38,661 nucleotides of DNA from Acidimicrobiales bacterium (GCA_024638815.1 JAHEJM010000031.1:1-38661), one strand, 5' to 3'; counted from the stretch's first letter, positions 8,881-18,586 are shown. Numbers and translations: made by a program. Notes: a model not told the origin generated them from the letters alone.

Positions 8881-9740
8881 CGACAACCGGTCAGGAGGTG
8901 TGCGATCCAGTCCTCACTGGTCAATGACCGCTCGGCGTCGAGACCGGGGTGGAGCCGCAGCAGGTGGTCGGCCTGGTCGATCAGACAGCCCGACAACACC
9001 AGGTGGGCGTCGGGGGCCAGGAGCCGACGCACGGTGTCGGCCACGGCGATCTGGTCAACCAGCAGCAGGTTGGCCACGACGATGTCAAACGGTTGATCGA
9101 GGGGTGTCTCGACCGGAGAGTCGATGGCTGCCTCGATGATGCCGGTCATCACCTCGACCTCCACTCCGTTGTTCCACGCATTGGTCGCCACAACCGACTC
9201 ACAGGCGGCATCGACATCGACAGCGACGACGGAGCCGGCACCGGCCCTGGCCGCGGCCACCGCCAGCACACCCGATCCGGTCCCGACATCGAGGACTCGG
9301 AGATCGGAGAGAAGGCGGCCGTCGGATGCTCGATTCAGCGCCGAGCCCAAAAGGTCGAGCGCCAGCCGGGTGGTTGGATGGTGGCCGTGGCCGAATGTGG
9401 GTCCGGCCACCACCGAGATCGACCGCACGGTCTCACCCACTGCGAACCGCACGGTGGTGGGTGGGGATGGGGGAGTGGCCGGCGGTTCGGTGTCCGACCC
9501 GGTCACGGGACGGGCCGTGACATCAAGTACCGGTGAGCGGAGTTGCCCGACAGCGGTCTGGGCCTGACCACGGTCGGCAAAGCCTGCCACCAACCGGCCG
9601 TCGATCTCGGTCACTCCCGTCGTGCCCAGATCCCACAGGGTCGTCACGAGGATGACATCGGTGTCGAGTTCGAGTCGACTCGGGGCCTTGGCCCGCAACT
9701 CCACCAGCCACGGCTCGATCCCACCCTCGGGTCCGTTCAC
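8877..9740 (-). CDS. prmA: Ribosomal protein L11 methyltransferase (PrmA-like)
   Basis: This is a SAM-dependent methyltransferase expected to methylate lysines of ribosomal protein L11 in the cytoplasm. The segment TFGHGHHPTTRLALDLL corresponds to the PrmA signature AFGTGxHxTT. SAM-binding motif I is VLDVGTGSGVLAVAA, followed by the acidic strand end VVAVDVDAA. The motif IV region is FDIVVANLLL. The start is set at GTG 9740, giving 287 residues, close to the family norm of about 290-300. A TAGGAT box 7 bases upstream supports this and argues against the longer frame that would overlap the divergent ppx gene. PrmA versus a related small-molecule methyltransferase cannot be fully separated. Confidence 0.85.
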   Translation of the reverse strand: MNGPEGGIEPWLVELRAKAPSRLELDTDVILVTTLWDLGTTGVTEIDGRLVAGFADRGQAQTAVGQLRSPVLDVTARPVTGSDTEPPATPPSPPTTVRFAVGETVRSISVVAGPTFGHGHHPTTRLALDLLGSALNRASDGRLLSDLRVLDVGTGSGVLAVAAARAGAGSVVAVDVDAACESVVATNAWNNGVEVEVMTGIIEAAIDSPVETPLDQPFDIVVANLLLVDQIAVADTVRRLLAPDAHLVLSGCLIDQADHLLRLHPGLDAERSLTSEDWIAHLLTGCR

Positions 9741-9747
9741 GATTGTG

Positions 9748-9753
9748 ATCCTA
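9748..9753 (-). promoter_or_regulatory. -10 box of prmA, leaderless
   Basis: TAGGAT (minus strand) ends 7 bases before the GTG at 9740. Confidence 0.6.
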
Positions 9754-9807
9754 TCCTGCACCGTTTCGACCGTGGCCGGGGGTTGGTCCACCGGGTAGAA
9801 AGAAGGG

Positions 9808-11403
9808 GTGAGCTCCGTTATCGAGACCCAACCCGTCGTCCTGGCCGCCATCGACATGGGCACCAACTCGTTTCACCTGGTTGTGGCCCGCGGTGATGGT
9901 CAGGGCGGATTCGAGGTTCTGACCAGTGAGAAGGAGACGGTTCGACTGGGTCAGGGAAGTGGTGAGATGAAGTTGCTGGCCGATGACGCCATGGACCGGG
10001 GTGTCGATGCCCTGACCCGCATGATGGCCGTGGCCGCCAGCCATGACGCCGACGTGGTGGCGGTGGCCACCAGCGCAGTACGGGAGGCCACCAACCGGCA
10101 GGTGTTTCTTGATCGGGTCAAGGCCGAGACCGGGTTGACGGTGGAGATCATCAGCGGATTCGAGGAGGCCAGGCTGATCCATCTCGGCGTCCTGCAGGCT
10201 CTGCCCATCTACGATCGGCGGATCCTCCTGGCCGACATAGGCGGTGGTAGTACCGAGATCCTGGTGGGGGAGGGCGAATCCATCAAGGCGGCCCGAAGCA
10301 TGAAGCTCGGGGCGATTCGTCTCACCGAGCGGTTCTTCCCCCCGAACATCATGGCCTCCCTCGAAGGTGAAGCGCTGATCAAGAAGCAGACCCGGGGGGC
10401 CAGGAAATGTCGCAAGTACGTTCGGTCCATGCTGGCGCCGGTGGCCCACGACTTGAAACCGCTGGGTCACGAGATGGCCATCGGCAGTTCGGGCACCATC
10501 ACCGCCGTGGCCCGGATGGCCGCCGCCGCCCGGGGTGAGGAGCCCCGTCAGGACAACGGTTTGAACTTCAGCGCCGACGAGCTGGAGGTGTTGATCGAGA
10601 GGCTGGTGTCCGCCTCCCCAGACAAGCGACTGGCCATGGAGGGGCTCGACCCCAAGCGAGTCGACATCATCCTCGGAGGTGCCGTCCTGCTGGCCGGTAT
10701 CGTCGAGGTCTTCGATGTCGCCTCGATCACCGTCTCCGGCTACGCCCTGCGGGAGGGGGTGTTGTTCGACCGGCTCACGGCCCGCATCGGCGGCGGCGGC
10801 CGTCTGGCCGACCTGCGACGGGCCAACGCCCTGCGACTGGCCCGCCAGCTCGATCCCGACGCCGACCACGCCGAGACCTGTGCCCGCCTGGCAGTGCGGT
10901 TGTTCGACGAGACCAGGGAGCTCCACGGACTGGGCAACGCCGAGCGGGAACTGCTGGAGATGGCGGCGCTGGTCCACAATGTCGGGCTTTTCATCTCCCA
11001 TGCCGCCCATCACAAGCACACCTACTATGTGGTCCGGAATGCGGAACAGATGACGGGATTCACCGAACACGAACTCGAGCTGCTGGCTCTTGTGGCTCGC
11101 TATCACCGCAAGTCCCACCCGTCGGACAAGCATCCGGAGTTCGCCCAGCTGTCCGATGAGGACAAGCGAACGGTACGGATTCTGGCCGGTCTGCTTCGCG
11201 TCGCCATCGGGCTCGACCGGGCCCACACCGGATCGGTTGGCGATGTCGTAGTCGAAGCGGGCTCGGGTGACGGGGCGACCGTGCTCATTCGTCCGGTCGC
11301 CCTGGACGCCGATCTCGACCTGTCCCTGGAGTGTTTCTCGGCCCGGGAACGATCGGATCTGCTGGCCGAGGTGCTTGATGTCGAAGTGAAGGTCACAGCC
11401 TGA
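9808..11403 (+). CDS. Ppx/GppA family phosphatase (exopolyphosphatase or pppGpp phosphohydrolase)
   Basis: The protein has 531 residues, near the length of two-domain Ppx enzymes. The N-terminal ASKHA fold shows the first phosphate loop AAIDMGTNSFHLVV at residues 13-26, the ADIGGGSTEI loop at about 141-150, and GSSGTITAVARMA at about 229. The C-terminal HD-like half includes LVHNVGLFISHAAHHKHTYY and LVARYHRKSHP, the latter two corresponding to HD-domain histidine segments. The family hydrolyses polyphosphate or pppGpp, and sequence alone does not decide between them. The GTG start follows TAGAAAGAAGGG, which could serve as an imperfect -10 box or a close Shine-Dalgarno. The gene is divergent from prmA. 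Confidence 0.9.
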   Translation: MSSVIETQPVVLAAIDMGTNSFHLVVARGDGQGGFEVLTSEKETVRLGQGSGEMKLLADDAMDRGVDALTRMMAVAASHDADVVAVATSAVREATNRQVFLDRVKAETGLTVEIISGFEEARLIHLGVLQALPIYDRRILLADIGGGSTEILVGEGESIKAARSMKLGAIRLTERFFPPNIMASLEGEALIKKQTRGARKCRKYVRSMLAPVAHDLKPLGHEMAIGSSGTITAVARMAAAARGEEPRQDNGLNFSADELEVLIERLVSASPDKRLAMEGLDPKRVDIILGGAVLLAGIVEVFDVASITVSGYALREGVLFDRLTARIGGGGRLADLRRANALRLARQLDPDADHAETCARLAVRLFDETRELHGLGNAERELLEMAALVHNVGLFISHAAHHKHTYYVVRNAEQMTGFTEHELELLALVARYHRKSHPSDKHPEFAQLSDEDKRTVRILAGLLRVAIGLDRAHTGSVGDVVVEAGSGDGATVLIRPVALDADLDLSLECFSARERSDLLAEVLDVEVKVTA

Positions 11404-11477
11404 GGCCCCGGGAACGGCCGGCCCAGGTCCGAACCCGTCGCCGGCCGACCCGATCGCTGATATAGGTTGAGGGGTCT

Positions 11478-11702
11478 TCACAAGGCGCCTCCGGAGATGC
11501 ATGAAGAGAAGACGTAGTTGTCGGCTGTTCTGCTGTCCGGAGGGGTTTGTCGTGGTGCATGTTCATGGCCGTGGCGCTGCGTTGCGTGCCGGCCGGGCTG
11601 GTGGGTCACGCCGATGCGATGGGCGAGATCGGCCGGGGTCATCTCGCCGGTGGCGAACCGCAAGGCCCGGATGTTGTTGGTGACCTTGGTGGGTTTACCC
11701 AC
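11478..11702 (-). pseudogene. Truncated XRE/YgzD-type helix-turn-helix regulator
   Basis: From GTG 11702 the frame reads VGKPTKVTNNIRALRF and then EMTPADLAHRIGVT. This closely resembles the first 33 residues of short HTH regulators, which continue with RQTVIAIE and a DNA-recognition helix. Here the sequence departs right after GVT into arginine- and histidine-rich residues with no family likeness, so the recognition helix is lost. The product would be 74 residues. It is most likely a decayed gene. It follows a DUF2178-like remnant by two bases, the usual partner order. Confidence 0.6.
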
Positions 11703-11704
11703 GC

Positions 11705-11872
11705 CTAGACCGCCCGGCGGTAGAGAACCAACTTGGAGACCGCCGTGATGACCTCGGACGGCACCATGGCGGCCGGCAGCACCTTCGCACTCCAGAAGTT
11801 GTCGACCTCGGCCGTCGCCAGGACAAGGCTGATCACGGCGCCGGTCCCGAGGGACTGGACACAGTGTCAAGA
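11705..11872 (-). pseudogene. C-terminal remnant of a DUF2178-like membrane protein
   Basis: The frame has no upstream start and is closed by a stop just before it. It reads AVISLVLATAEVDNFWSAKV, then SEVITAVSKLVLYRRAV and a stop. This matches the last helix pair and the YRRG-type tail of DUF2178 proteins, which are commonly encoded directly before a small HTH regulator. About two thirds of the protein is missing. Confidence 0.5.
11858..11868. promoter_or_regulatory. 11-bp palindrome, possible old operator
   Basis: GACAC-a-GTGTC lies at the 5' edge of the DUF2178 remnant. On the minus strand it overlaps a TTGACA hexamer that could be a -35 box. It may be the former control site of the lost regulator pair. 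Confidence 0.35.
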
Positions 11873-11909
11873 TTCCTTTGCATGGCTTCTCTCGCCGGTC
11901 GGGCCACGA

Positions 11910-11948
11910 AATGCAAGGAGCCGGCCCGAGGGAACGGGCTCCTGCATT
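11910..11948. terminator. Strong hairpin downstream of the HSD10-like gene
   Basis: AATGCAAGGAGCC pairs with GGCTCCTGCATT, giving 12 pairs with one bulged A around a GC-rich loop. It lies 94-132 bases beyond the stop codon of the dehydrogenase gene on the minus strand. No T-run follows, so a terminator role is tentative; a processed 3' end or other structure is possible. Confidence 0.4.
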
Positions 11949-12041
11949 GTGCTTGCTCGTACCGCATGGGAGAGGAACCCAGCGCTACCTGGTCGGCGCC
12001 GCGCCATGGCCCGGTAGGGCGCCGGTGCGATGCCTTTGTGG

Positions 12042-12820
<779 letters not shown>

Positions 12821-12821
<1 letters not shown>

Positions 12822-13993
12822 CAGGTGTCAATCCTTTCGATGATGGTGGCATTGGCCAGGCCTCCGCCTTCACACATGGTCTGCAGACCATAGCGACCGC
12901 CGGATCGTTCCAGCTCATTCACCAGCGTGGTCATCAGCTTGGTGCCGGAGCAGCCCAGCGGATGGCCCAGGGCTATGGCCCCACCGTTGACGTTGGTCTT
13001 GGACAGATCGGTCTTGTGCTCCCGCTGCCAGGCCAGGACCACCGGGGCGAATGCTTCGTTGACCTCGAACAGGTCGATGTCGTCCAGCGTCAGCCCGGAT
13101 CGCTCCATGATCTTGGCGGTGGCCGGAATCGGGCCCTTGAGCATGGTCACCGGGTCGGTGCCGACCACGGCGAAGCTGTGGAAGCGAGCCCGGGGTCTGA
13201 GCCCCAGCTCCCCGGCCTTGTCCTCGCTCATGATGAGCACCGCCGAGGCACCATCGGAGATCTGGGATGAGTTGCCGGCCGTGATCTTGCCGTCCTCGTT
13301 GAACGCCGGCTTGAGGTTGGCCAGAGCTTCGGCCGTGGTTCCTTCCCGGATGCCTTCGTCCTTGGTCATCATCACCGTTTCACCGTCGACGGTGACCGGG
13401 ACCGGAATGATCTCCCGCTCGAATCGCCCCTCGGTCGTGGCTTGGGCCGCCCGGCGCTGGCTCTCGGCCCCGAATGCGTCCAGCTCCTCCCTGGTGATGC
13501 CGTACTCGTCGGCGATCATCTCGGCCCCGACGCCTTGGGGCGGCAGCCCGGTCTCGGCGTAGCGGTCCTGCATGGACTGGGGAAATGGGAAGCCCATCTC
13601 GCCCTTGACCACCGAGGCCCCCATCGGGGTGCGGGTCATGACCTCGACGCCGGCGGCGATGACCACATCGTAGGCTCCGGCCATCACCCCCTGGGCCGCG
13701 AAGTGCAGGGCCTGCTGGCTCGATCCGCACTGACGATCCACGGTGGTGGCCGGCACCGACTCGGGCCATCCGGCGGCCAGCACCGCATTGCGGCCGATGT
13801 TCAACGACTGCTCACCGACCTGCATGACGCAGCCCATGATGACGTCGTCGACCATCATCGGGTCGAGGTTGTTGCGTTCCTCCAGTGCTTTGAGCACGTG
13901 GGCCGCCAGATCGGCTGCGTGCCAGTCCTTGAGCATGCCGTTGCGCCTACCGGCCGGTGTGCGCACGGCGTCGACGATTACTGCATCTCTCAC
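12821..13993 (-). CDS. Acetyl-CoA C-acyltransferase (thiolase)
   Basis: Thiolases cleave 3-ketoacyl-CoA or condense two acetyl-CoA. The GTG at 13993 is chosen over the longer frame because AGGAG lies 7 bases upstream and the product then begins VRDAVIVDAVRTPAGRRNG, the family N-terminus. With this start the nucleophile in DRQCGSSQQAL is residue 89, the canonical position. The C-terminal active-site segments are NVNGGAIALGHPLGCSGTKL and CEGGGLANATII. The protein has 390 residues, the normal length. With the coupled HSD10-like dehydrogenase it supplies the last two steps of a beta-oxidation cycle. Chain-length preference is not readable. Confidence 0.93.
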
Positions 13994-14220
13994 GATCGGT
14001 CTCCTGACGGGGTCGGTTTGTCGTTCGGTGCGTTCATGGGATTCCGGGTTGTCGGATTCCGGGGGGTCAGTGGGTTCGGCCACCGGTTCCGCTTGCTGCG
14101 GCGTCGGAATGTGGATCCCAGTGAAGACTATCCTCCCGGTTCCTCCGTAGTCGGATCAGCACCTTGGCCAGGGGCTCGGAACTGTACATACCCGGGCCAT
14201 GACCGTCCCGGTCTGCAGCG
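13994..14220. other. Intergenic region upstream of the thiolase gene
   Basis: This contains the Shine-Dalgarno of the thiolase, a direct repeat of GGATTCCGGG (copies 5 bases apart, near 14039-14063) and a possible -10 box TAGTCT (minus strand, near 14127-14132). The thiolase mRNA therefore probably has a leader. No gene is seen. Confidence 0.4.
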
Positions 14221-14760
14221 TCATCGGGCCTCGTGGTCGAGCAGCCAGCGCTTGACCTCCAGGCCATAGGCGTAGCCACCGGGCGATCCGTCGGAGCGGC
14301 GGACTCGATGACAGGGCACGAACGGGGCAATCAGGTTCCGCCCGCACGCCGAGCCCACTGCTCGGGCCGTCTCCGGCCGTCCGACGGCCTCGGCCAGTTG
14401 ACGATAGCTCCAGGTGGTGCCGGCCGGAATCAGGCGGAGCTGTTTCCATACCTGCTGTTGAAGCTCGGTTCCGGTCTGACTCACGTCGACCCTGTCGAGA
14501 GCGTCGACATCGCCGTTGAGATAGTCGGCGACCACGTCGTCCACCGGGCCGATGGCAGCGACAGTCGGCACGGAGCCGACGTCGGCGACGGTCGACACAG
14601 AGCCGACGTCGGCGACGGTCGGGATCGGGCCGAAGCCGGGCAGCCGCCCGGTCAACTCGTCGAGGGAACAGAAGCCGGCGGCCACCACGGTGGTGCCGTC
14701 GGCAATGACGGTCAGGGGTCCGACCGGGGTGGGGTAGGAGCGTGAGATCAGCTGGCTCAT
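14221..14760 (-). CDS. ogt: Methylated-DNA-[protein]-cysteine S-methyltransferase with 9-residue repeats
   Basis: This suicide enzyme removes alkyl groups from O6-alkylguanine. The acceptor Cys lies in PFVPCHRVRR, preceded by the HTH WSYRQLAEAVGRPETARAVG with its finger Arg and the Asn hinge GRNLIAP. The protein has 179 residues. The N-terminal domain is short and ends in a tandem 9-residue repeat (VADVGSVST, VADVGSVPT, VAAIGPVDD) where the family has a variable linker. The ATG overlaps the stop of the upstream Ada-AlkA gene as ATGA, so the two repair genes are co-translated. The frame is also open far upstream, but that part is the out-of-frame reading of the alkA gene. Confidence 0.92.
   Translation of the reverse strand: MSQLISRSYPTPVGPLTVIADGTTVVAAGFCSLDELTGRLPGFGPIPTVADVGSVSTVADVGSVPTVAAIGPVDDVVADYLNGDVDALDRVDVSQTGTELQQQVWKQLRLIPAGTTWSYRQLAEAVGRPETARAVGSACGRNLIAPFVPCHRVRRSDGSPGGYAYGLEVKRWLLDHEAR
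14560..14631. repeat. 27-bp tandem repeat inside ogt
   Basis: Unit 1 (14560-14586) and unit 2 (14587-14613) differ at 3 of 27 bases, and a diverged partial third unit runs to 14631. The period is a multiple of three, so the frame is kept and 9 residues are added per unit. Confidence 0.85.
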
Positions 14761-16292
14761 GCTGGGTCGCTTTCTGTGTCGAGATTGTGGTGGGAGGTAC
14801 TGTGACGTGCTCGAAGGACCTTGGACCAGATGGTGAGGGCGGCATAGCCCCGCCACGGCCGCCACCGTTCGAACTGCCGGTCGAGGGCGCGGCCCGACAG
14901 GCCGACTGCTCGGGCCAGGATCAGGTCGCAGACCGGCCAGGCATCGGGATCGGAGAAGCCGACCATCGACACATAGCCGCAGGTCCACGGCCCGATGCCC
15001 CTGATCGACTGCAGTTCGGCCGACGCTCGTTGACTGTCGCCACCCGGGGACAGATCCAGTCGACCGTCGGCGGCCCGCCGGGCTACCTCGTGCAGTGCGG
15101 CCTGGCGGAACGAGGTGAGGCCGACATCGTGCAACGGGGTGGCGGCCAATTCGTCGGCGGTGGGGAACCGTTCGATTGTCGACCACCGATGATGCTCGGC
15201 CACCCGATGCAGCAGCCGGCCCAAGAGGGTTCGGGCTCCTGCCGTCGACACCTGCTGGCCGACCACCGCCCGCACCACCAATTCGAATCGGTCGAAGACG
15301 CCGGGCAGCCGGGGGACCAGCGTGGCTCCACACTCGGTCATCAGTCGGGCGAAGCCGGGATCGGCCTGGAGCTGGTCGGTGATCGCGTCCCGATCGCTGT
15401 CGAGATCGCACACGGTCCGAACCACCGGAATCCAATGGGCCAACTCGGCCAGGTGGTCCAGATCGGCGGTCAGTCGCAGCATCGACTCGTCGCCGTCGAG
15501 CCCGAGCCGGCCCCCCGGCACGGAGCGGTTGAAACGGTTCTGCTCCACCTGCTCCAGCGGGGGCAGTGCTCCCGAGGCCAGAAACACCATCAGCGTCGGC
15601 CAACCGGTGTCGCCTCGCGACGGTAATGACAGCGAGATCGACTGGGCTCCCGGACTCTGGGTACCGGGACGATCCCGAAGCCGGGACGGTGGGGTATGGA
15701 AGGCCCGACGGAACACCGAGTTGAATTGTCGGATACTGGAAAACCCGGCGGCGAAGGCGATGTCGGTCACCGACAATGTGGTTTGGTCGAGCAGGGTGCG
15801 GGCCAGCCGTAGACGCCGGGCCTGGGCCAGCTGGGTCGGCCCTACCCCGAGTTCGGCCCTCAACTCCCGGCGCAGATGGCGCTCGCTGACCGCCAGCCGA
15901 TCGGCCAGATGGGCGACATCATGATGGTCGAGCAGTCCTTGCTCGATGAGGGCCACAGCCCGGCCCACCAGATCCCGGCGGCGGTTCCATTCGGGATCGC
16001 CCGGGGTCAGCTCCGGTCGACATCGCCGGCACGGTCGAAAGCCCGCCTCCATGGCACCGGCGGCGTGGGCGAAGAAGGTGACATTGGACCGTTTGGGGGT
16101 GCGGGCCGGACAGGATGGCCGACAGAAGATCCCGGTCGACGTGACCCCGGTGAAGAACCGTCCGTCGAATCGGGCATCACGACGCTGTACGGCCCGGAAG
16201 CAGGCATCGTGATCACTGACGATAGGTCGGCCGGCGGGATGGGTGGACGAGTTGTCGGCCGGGCTTTCCGTCGCATCGGTTTTGTGAGTCAC
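14757..16292 (-). CDS. Ada-AlkA fusion: methylation sensor, AraC-type regulator and 3-methyladenine DNA glycosylase
   Basis: The protein has 511 residues in three parts. Residues about 28-95 are the Ada zinc domain: RRDARFDGRFFTGVTSTGIF, then CRPSCPARTP with the methyl-accepting Cys and GFRPCRRCRPE completing the metal site. Residues about 100-190 are an AraC-type HTH (LADRLAVSERHLRRELRAEL and IAFAAGFSSIRQFNSVFRRA). Residues about 205-500 are AlkA, with the helix-hairpin-helix LQSIRGIGPWTCGYVSMV and the catalytic Asp in PVCDLILARA. This layout is common in actinobacteria. Methyl phosphotriesters in DNA methylate the Ada Cys and switch the protein to an activator, probably of its own operon with ogt. 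The GTG start is preceded by AAGGA. Confidence 0.93.
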   Translation of the reverse strand: MTHKTDATESPADNSSTHPAGRPIVSDHDACFRAVQRRDARFDGRFFTGVTSTGIFCRPSCPARTPKRSNVTFFAHAAGAMEAGFRPCRRCRPELTPGDPEWNRRRDLVGRAVALIEQGLLDHHDVAHLADRLAVSERHLRRELRAELGVGPTQLAQARRLRLARTLLDQTTLSVTDIAFAAGFSSIRQFNSVFRRAFHTPPSRLRDRPGTQSPGAQSISLSLPSRGDTGWPTLMVFLASGALPPLEQVEQNRFNRSVPGGRLGLDGDESMLRLTADLDHLAELAHWIPVVRTVCDLDSDRDAITDQLQADPGFARLMTECGATLVPRLPGVFDRFELVVRAVVGQQVSTAGARTLLGRLLHRVAEHHRWSTIERFPTADELAATPLHDVGLTSFRQAALHEVARRAADGRLDLSPGGDSQRASAELQSIRGIGPWTCGYVSMVGFSDPDAWPVCDLILARAVGLSGRALDRQFERWRPWRGYAALTIWSKVLRARHSTSHHNLDTESDPA

Positions 16293-16413
16293 TCCTTGGT
16301 TTTATCGCTGTTCAAGGACTCTTACCAGCGGGATTCGGACACCTCAGTGCTTTCTGGAACCGCAGCGGCGGCGACATCCGATGACCTGGTCGTCCCCGGC
16401 GGCGATACGGCAA

Positions 16414-16419
16414 TACACT
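16414..16419 (+). promoter_or_regulatory. -10 box, near-leaderless start at 16429
   Basis: TACACT ends 9 bases before ATG 16429, which favours that start over the in-frame ATG at 16381. Confidence 0.6.
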
Positions 16420-16428
16420 GAGGCCGGC

Positions 16429-17058
16429 ATGGCATGGGTAGGACAGCTGACGACGTTGTATCGAGCTGCGGCTTCACCGCAGCGGGTCCCGGCCATGGTC
16501 ATCGGCGCCCTGATTCTCGCCGGTGGCCTGGTGACGGGTTGCCGCTCGTCCGACTCCGACGCCGGACCCGAACCGGCCCCGGCCGAAGCCCAGGCCCTGA
16601 CCGCCCAACGGGCCACCGAGGAGTTGATTGCCGGTCCCGTGGCCGAAGCCGCCCGACTCGGCCCCCTGCTGCCGGTCTGTCCCGATATGACAGGCGCCGT
16701 CCCCGGTGAATCCTTCACCTGCACCGCCAGCACCGAGGAGCAGAAGACGGTACGACTGACGGCCACCATTCAGCCCACCGGTCAGGTCGAGCTGGCCACC
16801 ACCAATGTCATTACCGTTGACGCTCTGCCGAGCTTCGAGCAGGCTGCCATCGACGCCCTCAACGCCACCATCGATGTCCCGATGAGCTACGAGGACATCG
16901 ACTGCGGTCCCGATTCGGTGGTCATCAACGACGACGCCACCCTGGTGTGCGCTCTCCGGGACCCCCAGACCCAGGCCATCTTCGACGTCACCCTCAGCTT
17001 CACCGATCTGGAGGCCCGTCAGTTCAGCCTGGTGGTGGCCGACGCCCCCCGTCGTTGA
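16429..17058 (+). CDS. Lipoprotein with two DUF4333-like units
   Basis: The start at ATG 16429 is favoured by the -10 box just upstream. A long n-region precedes the hydrophobic stretch AMVIGALILAGGLVTG and the lipid-anchor Cys (GGLVTGC, roughly a lipobox). The mature part has two similar units: LLPVCPDMTGAVPGESFTC with VRLTATIQPTGQVEL, then MSYEDIDCGPDSVVIND with ATLVCALRDPQTQAIFDVTL. The paired Cys and the Gly/Asp spacing recall DUF4333 domains of mycobacterial lipoproteins. The protein has 209 residues and is expected on the outer face of the membrane. Function is unknown. Confidence 0.8.
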   Translation: MAWVGQLTTLYRAAASPQRVPAMVIGALILAGGLVTGCRSSDSDAGPEPAPAEAQALTAQRATEELIAGPVAEAARLGPLLPVCPDMTGAVPGESFTCTASTEEQKTVRLTATIQPTGQVELATTNVITVDALPSFEQAAIDALNATIDVPMSYEDIDCGPDSVVINDDATLVCALRDPQTQAIFDVTLSFTDLEARQFSLVVADAPRR

Positions 17059-17134
17059 TCCGATCCTTGCCGGCGTTGGGTCCCCGACCCGGATTGTTCG
17101 GCGCCGGCGGCGTGAAGCGCCGAGAATGGGATGC

Positions 17135-18586
17135 TCAGCTCGGTGATGGCTCGAAGTCGACCCGGCGGTTCTCGATATCGACCGACGACAGCATGAGCTT
17201 GATCACCTCACCGAGACGATGCTCGTCGGCCTTGATATGGGTCACCACTGCCGGCTTGGTGATCTGAACCCGGGCCTGTTCCCGATGAAGATCGACGACC
17301 ACGGCATTGAACGTCTCACCCACATGGTGCTCCAAGGTCAGGGCTTCGGCCATGTCGAGCAAGGCTCGCTCCAGTGAGGACTCCCGTTGCCGGGCCCGGC
17401 CCATGAGCGACGGCAACTGGTCGAGGGCCTCCACCGCCCAGGATGGGGCCTCCCGCCCCTGATGCAGCGCCAGGACGATCTCGTTGCCGAACCGGTCGAT
17501 CAGACGCCGCAGTGGGGCGGTGACATGGGCGTAGACCGAGGCGATGGCGCCGTGGGTGGGATGGCTCGGGGTCCGATCGTGGAAGCCGACATAGCCGGCG
17601 CCCGAGAAGAGTCGTGTGCACTGGAGCAGGAAGGCGTTGACGGTGGGTGAGGTCGGAGCCAGCCCCCGCACGAAGGTGGCGTAATCCTGGTCGTCGGGCC
17701 AATGCAGGCCGAGCACCTCGGCCATGCGCCGCAATTGCTCGACATCGTGTTCCGATGCCGGGGGCAGGGTTCGAAGCACGCCCAGGTTGGCGTCCAACAT
17801 GGCCTGGCCGGCCACCATCCCGGTGAGCAGCGAGATCTGGGCATTCCAGCCTTCCACCGGGAGGCTCTCGTCGAATTCCAGCTCGTAGTGACCGTCGCGG
17901 CGAACGACCTCCTGCGCCGGAAGGTTGAGGCTGACCCCACCCCGGTTCGCTTCCTGGTACTGGCGAAGTGTCCCGATGGTGGCCAACAGCGACAGGCTCC
18001 GGTCGATGCCGTCAAGTTGGTCGGTGGCCGAACCGGACCGACCGCCGGACAGAGCGTCGATCCTGCGCTGGGCCTCGGCGTAGGAAATGGCGTCCCGGGT
18101 CCTGACCACGGCACGACGCAGATCGGTGTCGACCACAGCCCCGGCCTCGTCGAGGTCGATGGTCCACAACAATGCCGGCTTGTCGGCGCCCGGCAACAGG
18201 CTGGCCCGATCCTCGCTGATGACGCGGGGATGAAGCGGGGCTCGGGAGTCGGGAGAGTAGAGGGTCAGGCCACGAGTGCGGGCCTCGTCATCGAGGGCGC
18301 TGCCGGGGGTGATGAAGGCCCCCACATCGGCGATGGCGTACCGCACCCGGTAGCCGGAACCCAGGGGTACGGCGGCAAAGGTCTGGTCCAGATCCGTGGC
18401 GCCGGGGGGATCGATGGCCACGAACGGGATGTGACGGGCATCGTGGCGGTCATCGATGTCGACGGTGGCGTGCTCCGCCTGCTCCAGCACCGCCGACGGA
18501 AAGGCGACCGGGACGTCCAGTTCCCGGCGGATGCGGGCGAAGGCCTGCTCGAAGATCTCCGGGGCCCGGAGGACGACGTGGGGCAT
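17135..18586 (-). CDS. RNB-domain exoribonuclease (RNase II/R family)
   Basis: The protein has 483 residues, shorter than RNase R because it lacks full cold-shock domains. The catalytic acid cluster is at residues 59-67 in AIDPPGATDLDQTF. The usual second-shell features follow: VRYAIADVGAFI, then LTLYSPDSRAPLHPRVISED. The RNB core continues through NAFLLQCTRLFSGAGYVGFH and the late segment AIASVYAHVTAPLRRLIDRF. The Gln after the Asp cluster is usual for short actinobacterial RNB proteins. It degrades RNA 3' to 5' in the cytoplasm. The ATG lies 9 bases after the panB stop, so the two form an operon without an obvious functional link. Confidence 0.9.
   Translation of the reverse strand: MPHVVLRAPEIFEQAFARIRRELDVPVAFPSAVLEQAEHATVDIDDRHDARHIPFVAIDPPGATDLDQTFAAVPLGSGYRVRYAIADVGAFITPGSALDDEARTRGLTLYSPDSRAPLHPRVISEDRASLLPGADKPALLWTIDLDEAGAVVDTDLRRAVVRTRDAISYAEAQRRIDALSGGRSGSATDQLDGIDRSLSLLATIGTLRQYQEANRGGVSLNLPAQEVVRRDGHYELEFDESLPVEGWNAQISLLTGMVAGQAMLDANLGVLRTLPPASEHDVEQLRRMAEVLGLHWPDDQDYATFVRGLAPTSPTVNAFLLQCTRLFSGAGYVGFHDRTPSHPTHGAIASVYAHVTAPLRRLIDRFGNEIVLALHQGREAPSWAVEALDQLPSLMGRARQRESSLERALLDMAEALTLEHHVGETFNAVVVDLHREQARVQITKPAVVTHIKADEHRLGEVIKLMLSSVDIENRRVDFEPSPS

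Larger units (their letters stand above)
11404..12041. other. Region without intact genes, 638 bp
   Basis: The only coding traces are two minus-strand remnants (11478-11702 and 11705-11872). There is also an 11-bp palindrome and a strong hairpin. Bases 11404-11477 and 11949-12041 show nothing recognisable. Confidence 0.6.

Noticed and set aside
9751..11502. A 583-residue open frame on the minus strand over the Ppx/GppA gene, and similar long antisense frames elsewhere (for example 1883-2953, 20171-20971, 21004-22434)
   Set aside because: High GC keeps antisense frames open. The composition is Gly/Arg/His-rich with no family likeness, while the other strand encodes clear proteins.
14221..15603. 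Apparent fusion of Ogt to an upstream 280-residue part
   Set aside because: The upstream part is the out-of-frame reading of the Ada-AlkA gene. The real Ogt start is ATG 14760, coupled to the upstream stop as ATGA.
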